Below the pieces are notes generated by a model. It saw only the letters and a list, made by a program, of their open reading frames with translations, made no database searches and had not been told where the DNA came from. Below, in pieces: positions 1 through 6,999 of a stretch of 19,399 bases of DNA. The position numbers and the translations under genes were made by a program. The stretch spans positions 1-19,399 of the forward strand of contig CATWID010000034.1 of the NCBI GenBank assembly GCA_958350755.1, read 5' to 3'. Every line of letters starts with the position of its first letter. Positions within the stretch are counted from its first letter, which is position 1. Source of the stretch: an uncultured Collinsella sp. (lineage in GTDB: Bacteria; Actinomycetota; Coriobacteriia; Coriobacteriales; Coriobacteriaceae).

Positions 1-2
1 TC

Positions 3-1178
3 GAGTACATTAACCTGGCCTTTGGCAACCTGTTTGGCACCGGCGTGCCCGCCGTGGTGGGCAACCTTTTGGGTGCCGGCGACATTAAGGGCGCCAGCAA
101 GGCGTTTAGCCAGGGTTTTTGGCTTACCACGATTGTGAGTGTGCTGCTTGCTGTGGTGATGGCTGTGTTTACCGAGCCCATCTGCGCATTCTTCGGCGCC
201 ACGCCCGACATCATGGCCGATACCGTTGCCGGCGTGCGCACTTTCTCCGTGCTGCTGCCGCTCACGGTCATTGGTCAGATGGTCACCGCCGTCATGCGTG
301 TGGACGAGAAGGTTCAGATCCAGGCCAACCTCATGACCGTGTCTGCCATCGTCGCTATCTGCTGGCTTGCGCTTTCCACGTTTGTGCTCAAGCTTGGCGT
401 TATGGGAGCTGGCGTGTACTACGGTCTTTCCATCGGTATCTGGGCCATCGGTATCTTCTGGTTCATCGGCGGTAAGAAGTCGCAGCTCCAGATCAGCGCC
501 GCCGACCTCAAACTCGACATGGCCATCTGCGGCCAGATCATCAAGATTGGTTTCCCGTTCTTTTTGGTGCAAGCTGCCACGTTCATCTTCAACACCGTTG
601 CCAACTCGTTGCTTGGCCAGCTCGGCGGCGACATGGGTTCGCTCTACATCGCGGCCTTTGGTGTGATCAACGGCTACATCCTCTACATTACCATGATGGT
701 CGCCCAGTGCTTCTCGTACGGCCTGCAGCCCATTGCCGCCTTCAACGCCGGCGCCAAGGCGTGGGCGCGCCTCAAGGAAACGCTCTCCTGCACGCTTAAG
801 TACCAGGTCGTGACGCTTGCTGCGGTGTCTGCTGTGCTATGGGTGGCCGCAACGCCGGTCTGCGCCTTTTTTGCTGGTAGCGACCCGGCGCTCGTCGAGG
901 TTGCCGCCAACGCCACGCGCATCGTTATCCTGGCCGTGGCCCTGGGCTATCTTGCCATGACCATGTCGATGTACTTCCAGGCGGTTGAGAAGGTGGGTAT
1001 CGCCACGTTCACCGGTCTGCTCCGCTACGTGATCTGCTCCGTGCCGCTTATGTACCTGCTTGGCAACATGATGGGCGTTCAGGGTGTCTGGTTTGCCTTG
1101 GTGGCGGCTGACGCCATCACTGGTCTTATCTCCATCGCCCTCGCCGTCCGCGAATCCAAGCGACTTGCCACGCTCTAG
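3..1178 (+). CDS. MATE family multidrug/Na+ antiporter, 5'-truncated by the window edge
   Basis: The reading frame is open from base 3, so the start lies upstream; the first in-frame GTG at 45 is internal. About 391 residues are visible of a family that usually has 440-460, so roughly the first 60 residues are missing. The protein is strongly hydrophobic with repeated membrane helices. Two family-like stretches are visible: a GTGVPAVVGNLLGAGD segment early, where MATE proteins have the conserved first-repeat motif, and YGLQPIAAFNAGAK near residue 240, matching the QPI..FNYGA motif of the second repeat. MATE proteins export cationic drugs and metabolites in exchange for H+ or Na+ at the cytoplasmic membrane; the substrate cannot be told from sequence. 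It resembles the MepA/DinF branch. A hairpin at 1229-1263 lies just downstream, so it is probably the last gene of its transcript. Confidence 0.88.
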   Translation, partial: EYINLAFGNLFGTGVPAVVGNLLGAGDIKGASKAFSQGFWLTTIVSVLLAVVMAVFTEPICAFFGATPDIMADTVAGVRTFSVLLPLTVIGQMVTAVMRVDEKVQIQANLMTVSAIVAICWLALSTFVLKLGVMGAGVYYGLSIGIWAIGIFWFIGGKKSQLQISAADLKLDMAICGQIIKIGFPFFLVQAATFIFNTVANSLLGQLGGDMGSLYIAAFGVINGYILYITMMVAQCFSYGLQPIAAFNAGAKAWARLKETLSCTLKYQVVTLAAVSAVLWVAATPVCAFFAGSDPALVEVAANATRIVILAVALGYLAMTMSMYFQAVEKVGIATFTGLLRYVICSVPLMYLLGNMMGVQGVWFALVAADAITGLISIALAVRESKRLATL

Positions 1179-1228
1179 ACTCGGACACGGCCGGCCCGCG
1201 ATAGTCGAATAAGTCAACTCGCCTGCAA

Positions 1229-1263
1229 GCCACCACAATGGGGACAGTTCCCATTGTGGTGGC
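1229..1263 (+). terminator. 14-bp perfect hairpin after the MATE gene, loop carrying GGGGACAG
   Basis: The arms GCCACCACAATGGG (1229-1242) and CCCATTGTGGTGGC (1250-1263) are perfectly complementary around a 7-nt loop, followed by TATTGTTATTT. It can act as a terminator for the MATE gene. The top of the hairpin reads GGGGACAGTTCCC, the same core as other intergenic hairpins in this window, so it may also be a member of a dispersed repeat. Confidence 0.7.
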
Positions 1264-1317
1264 TATTGTTATTTAGGGTCTGAGATTTCGGCTCTATAAA
1301 TAACGTTTTTGAACTGG

Positions 1318-1419
1318 GCTACTAAAAGATTGTGGAAAACACTACTACAAGATTATGGAAAACGCTACTGCAAGATTATGGCAAATGATACTATACGATT
1401 ATGGTAACAGCGTTATAAG
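1318..1419 (+). repeat. 23-bp tandem direct repeat, four units plus a leading partial unit
   Basis: Units start at 1328, 1351, 1374 and 1397, exactly 23 bp apart. Each starts GATTATGG (GATTGTGG in the first), and units 1-2 read GATTRTGGAAAACRCTACTR. Units 3 and 4 are diverged in the second half. A partial copy (GCTACTAAAA, 1318-1327) leads in. There are no unique spacers. The last unit runs into the ribosome site of the ATPase gene, so the array covers the promoter-to-start region. An iteron-like operator is one reading; a decayed dispersed repeat is another. Confidence 0.85.
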
Positions 1420-1429
1420 GGGCGTTGAT

Positions 1430-2599
1430 ATGGCCGAGTACATTAACAGGGATTTGCATGAGTTGCTCATTCGCATGGCGGGTTGGTTTCCTGTTGTGTC
1501 GTTGACGGGGCCTAGGCAGAGCGGTAAGTCTACGCTGGTTAGGCATGCCTTTCCCGACTATTCCTATGTCACGCTTGAGGACCCCCAAACGAGGCGCGCG
1601 GCCTTGGAGGATCCGGTGAGTTTTATCCGCAACCGAAAGGGCGGACTCATCATCGATGAGGCGCAATACGCCCCGGATTTGTTCTCGATGATTCAGGTTG
1701 TTTCGGATGAGCGGGGAGACGCCGGTCAATACATCCTTACGGGATCGCAAAACTTTTTGATGATGAAAAGCATCGGCCAGTCTCTTGCCGGGCGAGTCGG
1801 GATCTTAAAATTGCTGCCATTTTCGTTTCGAGAAGCGGAGAGGGGCCAGCAGGGGCAGTTGGAAGTGGATTTGTTTGCGCTCGAAGGGGGATACCCTCGC
1901 CTGCGTTCCGCCGGAATGCCGTCCTCGGTTTATTTCCCCAGCTATATTGATACCTATGTTGAGCGCGATGTTGTGGGCTTGCTTGACGTGCGCAATAAAG
2001 CGGAGTTTCATAAGTTTCTGTCCATAATTGCCCAGAGCGCCGGTGCTCTCATTAATATATCTTCGCTTTCTCGAGATACGGGTGTGAACGTATCGACCAT
2101 TAAAAGCTGGTTGTCTATCCTGGAGCAGAGCTACCTGACGTTTTCACTGCAGCCCTATTATGCAAATGCCAGGAAACGTTTGACTAAAACGCCCAAGCTT
2201 TATTTTTACGACACGGGGCTGCTCTGCTACTTGCTCAAAATTGGATCACTGGAGCAACTTTTGGAGAGCCCTTATCTGGGGGCAGTTTTCGAAAACCTCA
2301 TCGTTTCCGAAACGGCGAAGAGCCATCTCAACGTGGGCGAGAATCCCGAGTTGTATTTCTATAGGGACGACGGCAAGCGAGAAATCGATTTGCTCGACTG
2401 CACAAACTCAGGGAGTCCCAAGGCTATCGAAATAAAATCATCCAGAACGTATCACGATAAGTACGCCCGCCATTTACAGGCTGTATGCGATGAGATCGAC
2501 ATTGCAAAAGATGCGCGCTATGTTGTGGCCCGCGTGGATTCAACGTATGAGTCGAAAGACTGTAGCGTGGTCTCGGCGCGTGATTGGCTTTTACGATAA
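1430..2599 (+). CDS. AAA ATPase of the AAA_14/DUF4143 family
   Basis: 389 residues from the ATG at 1430, chosen because AAGGGG at 1417-1422 sits 7 nt upstream; an in-frame ATG at 1355 would translate through the tandem repeats and has no good ribosome site. The N-terminal ATPase shows Walker A GPRQSGKST (near residue 30), Walker B LIIDEAQ and a sensor-like TGSQNF. The middle holds a winged-helix-like stretch (SSLSRDTGVNVSTIKSWL). The C-terminal part has the DUF4143 pattern of a nuclease-like fold (KREIDLL, then AIEIKSS). Members are common in gut anaerobes and archaea; their role is not established, with suggestions around DNA handling or mobile or toxin-like modules. Codon use is clearly less GC-rich than in flanking genes, which fits acquisition. 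It stands alone, ending in a strong terminator at 2620-2659. Confidence 0.85.
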   Translation: MAEYINRDLHELLIRMAGWFPVVSLTGPRQSGKSTLVRHAFPDYSYVTLEDPQTRRAALEDPVSFIRNRKGGLIIDEAQYAPDLFSMIQVVSDERGDAGQYILTGSQNFLMMKSIGQSLAGRVGILKLLPFSFREAERGQQGQLEVDLFALEGGYPRLRSAGMPSSVYFPSYIDTYVERDVVGLLDVRNKAEFHKFLSIIAQSAGALINISSLSRDTGVNVSTIKSWLSILEQSYLTFSLQPYYANARKRLTKTPKLYFYDTGLLCYLLKIGSLEQLLESPYLGAVFENLIVSETAKSHLNVGENPELYFYRDDGKREIDLLDCTNSGSPKAIEIKSSRTYHDKYARHLQAVCDEIDIAKDARYVVARVDSTYESKDCSVVSARDWLLR

Positions 2600-2619
2600 C
2601 AAGCTCGGCGTATTAACAA

Positions 2620-2659
2620 CTGCCGCGAAGGGTCCGGATTCCTTTCGCGGCGGTTTTTT
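2620..2659 (+). terminator. Rho-independent terminator of the AAA ATPase gene
   Basis: GCCGCGAA (2622-2629) pairs with TTCGCGGC (2644-2651), extended inward by G-C and G-T pairs and outward to 2620/2653, followed directly by TTTTTT (2654-2659). This is a textbook terminator for the gene ending at 2599. Confidence 0.9.
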
Positions 2660-2683
2660 GCCGATCCGGTGCGCCTCAGATGC

Positions 2684-2802
2684 AAGTGAGTAGGCTTTTT
2701 TGGATCTGTCGAGCACACCGCGACAAACGCTAAATAAAACCGCAGGTCAGAGCTGTGGCGTTTTGGAGTGTGCTCGGCCTCCTGCAAAAGGTCTACTCAC
2801 TT
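2684..2802. repeat. 119-bp imperfect palindrome between two terminators
   Basis: Outer arms AAGTGAGTAG (2684-2693) and CTACTCACTT (2793-2802) are perfect; inside, CGAGCACAC (2710-2718) pairs with GTGTGCTCG (2768-2776), AAACGC (2725-2730) with GCGTTT (2758-2763) and CCGCAG (2740-2745) with CTGTGG (2753-2758) using one G-T pair. The spacing on both sides is equal, so the whole stretch can fold as one long hairpin. No protein is evident. It could be a structured RNA, a small palindromic repeat or a MITE relic. Confidence 0.7.
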
Positions 2803-2820
2803 GGTTTTTCGGCGAGAAGG

Positions 2821-2865
2821 CCGCCGCAAGGGCAAGTAGCTCCCCTCGCGGCGGTTGGCGTTTTC
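2821..2865 (+). terminator. Second terminator-like hairpin left of the IS element
   Basis: CCGCCGC (2821-2827) pairs with GCGGCGG (2848-2854), with a further AGGG/CCCT block inside, followed by TTGGCGTTTTCCC. Transcription between 2660 and 2820 on the plus strand, if there is any, would stop here. Confidence 0.6.
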
Positions 2866-2929
2866 CCAGATAAAACCTGCCAAAATGAACTGCGTCCCGA
2901 ATCTTGGCCTTCTTTATTAGAAGCGAACA

Positions 2930-3841
2930 CTAGGACGCTTTCAATAGCCGTTTCCGAAACTCCACCGGGGTGAGGCCGCCGAGCGCCACCTGGCGACGCC
3001 TCGTGTTCCAATGCACGACGTAGGCGTCGAGGTCCCTCTTGAAGGACTCGAAGTCGGCCCACTCGACGCCCCTGAAGAACTCGTCCTTGAGATGCCCGAA
3101 CACCTGCTCCGTCGCCCCGTTGTCTAGGCAGTTGCCCTTTCTCGACATGCTCTGCCTGGCGCCGTGCCTCCTGAGCTCGCCGGTCCACCTGGGGTGCTGG
3201 TACTGCCAGCCCATGTCGCTGTGGACGATCGGCGAGGCCCCGGCCGGCATCCTCGCGAACAGGCGCCTGAGCACCTCCTCCTGCTGGGCCATGTCCGGGC
3301 TCGTCGACACCGACCAGGAGACGATCTCCTTCGTGCAGAAGTCGTAGACCGGGGCGAAGTACGCCTTGCCCCAGGGCTGCCTGAATTCCGTGGCGTCGGT
3401 CCCGAGCTTCTCCCACGGGGCGCCCGCGCGAAAGTCACGCGCTATCAGGTTGTCGAATCTCTCGCCGACCGGGCCGCGGTAGGAGTTGTAGCGATGGTAG
3501 TCGGTCTCCCGGCGGATGCCGCAGCGGATGCCGAGCTCCCGCATCATCTTGAGGACCGTCTTGTCCGCTATCCTCGCGCCCAGCTCGGCCCTCAGGCACA
3601 TCGCTATCTGGCGGTGGCCGCACCCGTTCGCCGTCCTCGAGAAGATCTCGCGCACGGCCCCCCGGAGCTCTGGCCGGGTCGCTCTCGGCGGGTGCGCCAC
3701 GGCATAGTGGTAGCTCGACGGCGCGAGCCGCGCGGCCGCGAGCAGGTCGCATAGGCGGTGGTGCCCTGAAAGGGAGGCTACGACTTGGGCTTTCTCCCAG
3801 TTCGAGAGCTCTTCTCCGCTTTCAGGGCTATCGATTTTTTT
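2930..3841 (-). CDS. IS3-family OrfB, DDE integrase part of the transposase
   Basis: Frame given from the slippage point; it is expected to be made as an OrfAB fusion of about 450 residues starting at 4287. After an HTH_21-like segment (HHRLCDLLAAARLAPSSYHYA) comes the retroviral-integrase fold with all catalytic residues: Asp in GTDATEF, Asp in VHSDMGWQYQ and Glu in DNGATEQVFGHLK, with exactly 35 residues between the second Asp and the Glu (DD-35-E). The protein ends TPVEFRKRL as usual for IS3 transposases. It cuts and joins DNA at the element ends. The frame is intact to its stop at 2930, so the element is potentially functional. No separate good start with a ribosome site was found for OrfB. 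Confidence 0.9.
   Translation of the reverse strand, partial: KKIDSPESGEELSNWEKAQVVASLSGHHRLCDLLAAARLAPSSYHYAVAHPPRATRPELRGAVREIFSRTANGCGHRQIAMCLRAELGARIADKTVLKMMRELGIRCGIRRETDYHRYNSYRGPVGERFDNLIARDFRAGAPWEKLGTDATEFRQPWGKAYFAPVYDFCTKEIVSWSVSTSPDMAQQEEVLRRLFARMPAGASPIVHSDMGWQYQHPRWTGELRRHGARQSMSRKGNCLDNGATEQVFGHLKDEFFRGVEWADFESFKRDLDAYVVHWNTRRRQVALGGLTPVEFRKRLLKAS
3763..3841 (-). promoter_or_regulatory. Programmed -1 ribosomal frameshift signal in the IS element
   Basis: On the minus strand the slippery heptamer A-AAA-AAA (3841-3835) is in the right register for orfA (CTA AAA AAA) and hands over to AAA AAA ATC of orfB. Six bases later GCCCTGAAAG (3828-3819) begins and pairs perfectly with CTTTCAGGGC (3772-3763), making a 10-bp stem. 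Heptamer, 6-nt spacer and stem are the standard parts of an IS3 frameshift site. Confidence 0.88.
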
Positions 3842-4287
3842 AGATACGCCACCTGGGCCTCGAGTTTGCGCACGCGCTCCTCGAGCTCCCGCTCGCGCGT
3901 CCGCCCCCCGGGGCCCTCCGGCCTGCCGCGGCGTCCCGGCTCGAGCGCCTCCGGCCCGCTCTCGCGGTACAGCCTGCACCAGCGGTCGAGCGATGTGGCG
4001 GCGGCGATGCCGAAGCGGGCCATCGCCTCCGACCGCGGCATCCCCTCGTCCACGACGGCCCTCGCGACGGCGAGCTTGGTCTCCATGTCGTAGGTCCTGC
4101 GGCTCTCGCCCATCCCGATCAGCCCCTTCCTCCCGGTTGCCCGGTACGCGCAGAGCCATTTTCTCACCGCCGGGGCGGGAACGTCGAGCCTCTTGGCCGC
4201 GAGTTCGAAGCCGAGGCCGGCCTCGAACAGGTCGGCGGCGCGTGCCCTCATCTCGCGACCGTATCTTGCCTTCTTCCTGCGGGGCAT
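3778..4287 (-). CDS. IS3-family OrfA, DNA-binding part of the transposase
   Basis: 169 residues from the ATG at 4287, preceded by GGAGG; a TTG 36 bases further upstream in the same frame is less likely. The protein starts with a basic MPRRKKARYGREM stretch, then two helix-turn-helix units (near ELAAKRLDVPAPAVRKWL and SEAMARFGIAAATSLDRW), then a charged coiled coil with ERELEERVRKLEAQVAYLKK at the end, the leucine-zipper region used for multimerisation in this family. The layout matches IS150 OrfA (two HTHs, about 170 residues). It recognises the inverted ends and is made alone as a regulator or, by frameshift in the A7 run at 3835-3841, as the front of the OrfAB transposase. Confidence 0.9.
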   Translation of the reverse strand: MPRRKKARYGREMRARAADLFEAGLGFELAAKRLDVPAPAVRKWLCAYRATGRKGLIGMGESRRTYDMETKLAVARAVVDEGMPRSEAMARFGIAAATSLDRWCRLYRESGPEALEPGRRGRPEGPGGRTRERELEERVRKLEAQVAYLKKSIALKAEKSSRTGRKPKS

Positions 4288-4438
4288 TTCCGATGCCTCC
4301 CTTTTCTCGAACCTTAATTTCAAAGTCCAAGAAATGGGATGCAGTTCAAAATAAACCTGTCCCTTTTTGGTATGTCCCTTTTGGCGTGGCTGATTGGTTT
4401 GGGCTGTTTTGGAGAAAGCCCATGAGGCGGCACTCAGG

Positions 4439-5087
4439 CTAATCCTGCGTGTCGCCTCCGTACATGTAGACGATAAAGCCGTCGCCGGTGTCTTGGCTGT
4501 GATCCTCCAGGATGCGTTTCATGTTGAGGTGCTCGTAGAACTGCCAGTCAGAGTTGCAGTCGCTCATCAGGAAGAACTTGGTGCACCCGGCTTTGGCGAG
4601 TTCGGCGCGCGCAAGGTCGATGAGCTCGCGGCCGAGTCCCTTGCCCTGCCACTCGGGCACAATGATGATCAGGTTGAGCTGGCCCTGGGCATACTCGTCG
4701 CCCGTGGCGGCAAAGCGATCGGCCGTGGCCTTTTCGCGACTGTCGCCAAAGAGCGAGCCCTCGAGTTTGGCATCGGCGGTCTTTGCCATCTCGGTTGCCT
4801 GGGCGAACATCTCGTCGTAGCAGGGTACCCACGTGGGGTTGGTACGCGGCTTGCCGTCCTCGAAGATACCGATGCAGCAGGCGGCGATAATGCGGCCCTC
4901 TGCCTCGGCGACGAGCGCGATGGGGGAGCGCTGCAGCTGCATGGCAATGTTGAAGCGCGCGCAGAAATCGGCAGCTTCGACGTCGCCGCGGTTGCGCAGC
5001 GTGTTGCAACAGCTGGTTGTAGATGGCGGCGATGCCAGCCAGGTCGTCGAGCGTGGCGGCGCGCAGGGTTACGTTGTCAAGGCTCAT
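4439..5087 (-). pseudogene. GNAT-family N-acetyltransferase gene with a frameshift near its 5' end
   Basis: The start ATG at 5087 has AAGGAG 8 nt upstream and gives MSLDNVTLRAATLDDLAGIA, a typical GNAT beginning. After about residue 25-30 the good frame switches: the continuation (RNRGDVEAADFCARFNIAMQ, then the acetyl-CoA loop motif PEWQGKGLGRELI and a C-terminal NSDWQFYEHLNMKR) lies in another frame that reads to the stop at 4439. The 649-bp span is one base off a multiple of three, so a single indel near 5000-5030 accounts for it. Repaired, the protein would be about 216 residues, a normal single-domain GNAT. Substrate unknown. It may be a true pseudogene, a strain-specific variant or a sequence error; a product starting at an internal ATG such as 4942 would lack the first strands of the fold. 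Confidence 0.75.
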
Positions 5088-5232
5088 GGAGGCTCCTTCC
5101 AAGGTGGGTCAGGCCACCTCTGAGTGTGACATGGGCGCACCGCTGCCGCATCAACCATTCGGTAGACGAGCTTCGATCTCTCGGGGACGGAGGAAAAGGG
5201 GCCACGAGCGAGGATTTTCGGACGCTTGCTCG

Positions 5233-5300
5233 ACGAGAGTGGATAATCTCCCACTTTTAGCGCGAACATAGGTCAAAAACGGGAGATTATCCACTCTCGT
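5233..5300. repeat. 20-bp perfect inverted repeat upstream of aroG
   Basis: ACGAGAGTGGATAATCTCCC (5233-5252) and its exact reverse complement (5281-5300) are separated by 28 bases. It sits between the divergent GNAT and DAHP synthase genes, about 50 bp upstream of the aroG -35 box. Without a T-run it is not a standard terminator; it could be a dispersed palindromic repeat or an extended regulator site. The remainder of 5088-5428 holds the aroG promoter and no recognisable gene. Confidence 0.8.
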
Positions 5301-5347
5301 GGTAAGCGGGCCCTCGCGTTATCCATTCCCTTTTTGGCTGGCTGTGC

Positions 5348-5376
5348 TTGCACTTTAGCGTGCGACAGCGGATAAT
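5348..5376 (+). promoter_or_regulatory. Sigma70-like promoter of aroG
   Basis: TTGCAC (5348-5353) and GATAAT (5371-5376) are separated by exactly 17 bases. The predicted start near 5383 leaves a leader of about 45 nt before the ATG at 5429. Confidence 0.65.
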
Positions 5377-5428
5377 GCCGAGCATTCGACAATGTTCTCG
5401 TTGCCATCAATTGATTGAGGAGGCCCCT

Positions 5429-6460
5429 ATGGCCATGGAATTCAAACGCAGGCTGCCGATCCCCATGGAGATCCGCGAGGAAATGCCGCTTTCCGCCGAG
5501 CTTACCGCCAAAAAGCAGGCATTCGACGCCGAGGTCGCCAAGGTCTTTACCGGCGAGGACGCGCGCAAGGTGCTCATCATCGGACCGTGCTCTGCCGACC
5601 GCGAGGATTCGGTCCTCGAGTACATGAACCGACTGGCCAAGACCGCCGAGGAGGTCAAGGACAAGCTCATCATCATCCCGCGCGTCTACACCAACAAGCC
5701 GCGCACCAAGGGCACCGGTTACAAGGGCCTGCTGCACAACCCCGACCCCGAGGCCCCCGACGACCTGCTCGAGGGCGTCAAAGCCATCCGCCATATGCAC
5801 CTGCGCGTTATCGAGGAGACCGGCTTCTTTACCGCCGACGAGATGCTCTACCCGTCAAACTACCAGTACCTCGTTGACTTGCTGAGCTATGTCGCCGTGG
5901 GCGCGCGCTCAGTGGAGAACCAGGAGCATCGCTTGGTGTCGAGCGGCATTTCGGTGCCGGTGGGCATGAAGAACCCCACTGCCGGTTCTACCACCGTCAT
6001 GCTCAACTCCATCTACGCCGCCCAGGCGCATCAGAGCTTTATCTTCCGTAACTGGGAAGTCGAGTGCGACGGCAACCCGCTCGCGCATGCCGTTATGCGC
6101 GGCTACATCGGTCTCGACGGTCGCACCTACCCCAATTACCACTACGAGCACCTCGAGCGTCTGGCCGAGCGCTACACCGAGCACGCCGGCTACGCCAACC
6201 CGGCGGCGGTTATCGACTGCAACCACGACAACTCGGGCAAGCGCCCGCTGGAGCAGTACCGCATTTGCAAGGAGGTGCTCGACAGCTGCCGCCGCAACGA
6301 GTCCATCTCCAAGCTGGTCAAGGGCTTTATGATCGAGTCTTACCTTGAGGACGGCAATCAGCCGGTTGATGGCGGCGTCTTTGGCAAGTCGATCACCGAC
6401 CCGTGCTTGGGCTGGGAAAAGACCGACTACCTCATCCACGAGATCGCGGAGCGGGTTTAG
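5429..6460 (+). CDS. aroG: 3-deoxy-7-phosphoheptulonate (DAHP) synthase, class I alpha
   Basis: 343 residues from the ATG at 5429, chosen for GAGGAGG at 5417-5423; E. coli AroG has 350. It joins phosphoenolpyruvate and erythrose 4-phosphate to DAHP, the first step of the shikimate route to aromatic amino acids, in the cytoplasm. Family signatures are all present in order: GPCSADRED (metal-binding Cys), PRVYTNKPRT (PEP site), GARSVENQEHR, GMKNPTAGS, DCNHDNSGK (metal His), MIESYLEDGNQ (metal Glu) and SITDPCLGWEKT (metal Asp). It has the N-terminal extension seen in feedback-regulated AroF/G/H enzymes, but which amino acid inhibits it cannot be told. aroF, aroG and aroH names are therefore interchangeable here. 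It has its own promoter and terminator and seems monocistronic. Confidence 0.93.
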   Translation: MAMEFKRRLPIPMEIREEMPLSAELTAKKQAFDAEVAKVFTGEDARKVLIIGPCSADREDSVLEYMNRLAKTAEEVKDKLIIIPRVYTNKPRTKGTGYKGLLHNPDPEAPDDLLEGVKAIRHMHLRVIEETGFFTADEMLYPSNYQYLVDLLSYVAVGARSVENQEHRLVSSGISVPVGMKNPTAGSTTVMLNSIYAAQAHQSFIFRNWEVECDGNPLAHAVMRGYIGLDGRTYPNYHYEHLERLAERYTEHAGYANPAAVIDCNHDNSGKRPLEQYRICKEVLDSCRRNESISKLVKGFMIESYLEDGNQPVDGGVFGKSITDPCLGWEKTDYLIHEIAERV

Positions 6461-6487
6461 TTACGCGGTTTTACCAAACCGCGTAAC
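6460..6487 (+). terminator. 12-bp stem hairpin overlapping the aroG stop codon
   Basis: GTTACGCGGTTT (6460-6471) pairs perfectly with AAACCGCGTAAC (6476-6487) around a TACC loop. The first G is the last base of the TAG stop. No T-run follows, so it may protect the 3' end or need help to terminate. Confidence 0.7.
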
Positions 6488-6536
6488 GGCTCGACGCTGC
6501 GCGGGCCGCATTTGGACAATCTGACGTTCAACTTCA

Positions 6537-6566
6537 AGGGCGCGACCAGAAGGTCAGCGCCCTTTC
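6537..6566 (+). terminator. Terminator-like hairpin
   Basis: AGGGCGC-GACC (6537-6547) pairs with GGTC-A-GCGCCCT (6552-6563) around an AGAA tetraloop with one bulged A, then TTCGTTT. A back-up terminator for aroG is the simplest reading. Confidence 0.55.
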
Positions 6567-6629
6567 GTTTCACGTCACCTTGTCTCAAATGCGACCCGCT
6601 CGCTGTCGTTTCCAAAACATCGATGTAGT

Positions 6630-6690
6630 CGTTGGGGACGTTCTTGTTTAAAGGTGGCACTTGGGGACGTTCCTTTTGTGCCGGCAGTTG
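6630..6690 (+). repeat. Cluster of three TTGGGGAC repeats
   Basis: TTGGGGACGTTC occurs at 6632 and 6661 and TTGGGGACACTCC at 6688, spaced 27-29 bases. The middle copy lies in a small hairpin (GGCAC 6656-6660 with GTGCC 6678-6682). The core matches the GGGGACAG loops at 1229-1263 and 19078-19108. Confidence 0.6.
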
Positions 6691-6751
6691 GGGACACTCC
6701 TTGCACCAGGGCGCGGTTTGTTCGCTGGCATTGCCAAATCTTTGGTGTTCT

Positions 6752-6999
6752 CCAGACCCTGTGGGCAAAAAATGCCAAATATGAGTACTGTTGCTGCTGT
6801 AGTGCCATATTGCTCCCACAAAATAATGGACATAAAAGTAAATATGTTCATTAACGCTAGTACATATAAGCCTGATACAGAGCTGATTGAGCAATGTGGA
6901 GGTGCATACAAGCTACAAGAGCGGTGTTTTGGGTCGTTTTGGATGTTACTAAAAAAGTAACAGTACTCATATTTGCCATTTTTTGCCCACGGGCTCTGG
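6752..6999. mobile_element. 248-bp MITE-like element with 41-bp terminal inverted repeats
   Basis: The left end (6752-6792, starting CCAGACCCTGTGGGCAAAAA) and the right end (6959-6999, read inward CCAGAGCCCGTGGGCAAAAA) match over 41 bases with four mismatches, and weaker similarity continues about 19 bases further in. The interior is AT-rich, unlike the chromosome, and holds no convincing gene; short open frames run through it on both strands. No target duplication was recognised. It fits a non-autonomous transposon or a large palindromic intergenic repeat. It is the main content of the gene-free stretch 6488-7115. Confidence 0.65.

Larger units (their letters stand above)
2886..4348 (-). mobile_element. 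Complete IS3-family (IS150-like) insertion sequence, about 1463 bp
   Basis: Terminal inverted repeats are visible: the left end starts TGAACTGCGTCCC at 2886, and the right end reads TGAACTGCATCCC inward from 4348; similarity continues through TCTTGG about 18 bases in. The flanks show AAA on both sides (2883-2885 and 4349-4351), consistent with a 3-bp target duplication, though the A-rich context makes that weak. The element carries two overlapping minus-strand frames (orfA, orfB) joined by a -1 frameshift signal. Both frames are open and the catalytic residues are present, so it may be active. It is more GC-rich than the chromosome around it. Confidence 0.92.

Noticed and set aside
1318..1419. 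CRISPR array
   Set aside because: The repeats are directly adjacent with no unique spacers, and there are no cas genes in the window.
4394..5260. Plus-strand frame of 288 codons across the acetyltransferase gene
   Set aside because: It is the reverse of the GNAT coding sequence and runs on into the 20-bp inverted repeat; no domain is visible.
6661..6960. 99-codon plus-strand frame in the MITE-like element
   Set aside because: It reads through one inverted end and the AT-rich core; a similar frame exists on the other strand, as expected from a palindrome. No ribosome site or domain.
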